From the NCBI GenBank assembly GCA_021824855.1, contig JAKAJX010000041.1, forward strand, positions 1 through 5,783: a stretch of DNA of 5,783 bases, given 5' to 3'. The translations under genes and the position numbers were made by a program. Under the pieces are notes generated by a model. The model saw only the letters and a program-made list of their open reading frames with translations. It ran no database searches and was not told the DNA's origin. Source of the DNA: Bacteroidota bacterium. Its GTDB lineage: Bacteria; Bacteroidota; Bacteroidia; Chitinophagales; Chitinophagaceae. Of this stretch, positions 5,418 through 5,783 are shown piece by piece (within the stretch, counting starts at the first letter, position 1; the number at the start of each line of letters is the position of its first letter).

Positions 5418-5783
5418 ATGCAAACTACTTCGCATTTATTAATGATAAAGCCGGTTCAATTTGGCTATAACGAACAAACAGCCATAAACAATAGTTTTCA
5501 GGCCAATAATCAAAATCATCAAACACAAGAAAATGCTTTAACTGAGTTTAATAATTTTGTATCACTATTACAACAACATGACATTGACGTAACAGTTGTA
5601 GAAGATACAATAACACCGCATACTCCCGATTCTATTTTTCCCAATAATTGGATTTCATTTCACGATGATGGCACCATTATTTTATATCCAATGTTTGCAG
5701 AAAACCGAAGAAACGAAAGGAAACAATCGGTTATAGAAGCTATTCAAAATAAATTTCAAATTAATTATTCAGTTGATTATACG
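5418..5783 (+). CDS. ctlX: CtlX-like citrulline ureidase/amidinotransferase, 3' end missing
   Basis: An open frame of 122 codons starts at ATG 5418 and runs off the right edge with no stop. It begins LLMIKPVQFGYNEQTAINNSFQ, then has TPDSIFPNNWISFHDDGTIILYPMFAENRRNER (residues 69-101). These are the N-terminal hallmarks of the CtlX / DDAH-like branch of the amidinotransferase fold, in which PDSxFPNNW carries substrate-binding residues. Francisella CtlX is described as a citrulline ureidase that makes ornithine, ammonia and CO2. The catalytic His and Cys lie beyond the window, so activity cannot be judged. Full-length relatives have about 300 residues, so about 40 percent is visible. The 10-base gap after the deiminase stop implies one operon and fits a product-to-substrate relay. 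A DDAH-like or other amidinohydrolase function remains possible. Confidence 0.85.
   Translation, partial: MQTTSHLLMIKPVQFGYNEQTAINNSFQANNQNHQTQENALTEFNNFVSLLQQHDIDVTVVEDTITPHTPDSIFPNNWISFHDDGTIILYPMFAENRRNERKQSVIEAIQNKFQINYSVDYT

Overview
The window is AT-rich and reads as a member of the Bacteroidota. The tRNA gene is preceded by a perfect TAnnTTTG -7 box, the promoter element characteristic of that phylum. Start codons follow A/T-rich leaders rather than Shine-Dalgarno sequences. Two exported proteins have short signal peptides ending in -AQ, and a long-form arginine deiminase is paired with a CtlX-type gene. I cannot place it below phylum level from the sequence alone.

Layout from left to right. 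(1) The 3' three quarters of a MATE-family multidrug/cation antiporter gene on the plus strand, cut by the window edge. (2) A small secreted or outer-membrane beta-barrel-like protein of unknown function, plus strand. (3) Converging on it with a one-base gap, a compact minus-strand operon transcribed folB -> signal-peptide TPR protein -> acyl-CoA-binding protein, with 8- and 16-base spacers. (4) A divergent intergenic region holding a perfect 16-base palindrome and the tRNA promoter. (5) tRNA-Arg(ACG) on the plus strand, followed by a perfect 16-bp-stem terminator. (6) About 350 bases without a confident gene. (7) A plus-strand gene pair: a 505-residue arginine deiminase family protein and, ten bases after its stop, the start of a CtlX-like (citrulline ureidase/amidinotransferase fold) gene that runs off the right edge.

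Functionally the right-hand pair is the most informative part. Arginine deiminase makes citrulline and ammonia from arginine, and a CtlX-type enzyme would hydrolyse citrulline to ornithine, ammonia and CO2. Together they would form an ATP-neutral arginine-to-ornithine route without the carbamoyltransferase and carbamate kinase of the classical arc operon. The folB-TPR-ACBP operon combines a folate-pathway enzyme with two proteins from families better known in eukaryotes (acyl-CoA-binding protein and, more tentatively, RMDN-type TPR proteins). The tRNA carries an apparent swap of its conserved G19-C56 tertiary pair to A19-U56. No mobile element, CRISPR array or phage gene is visible.
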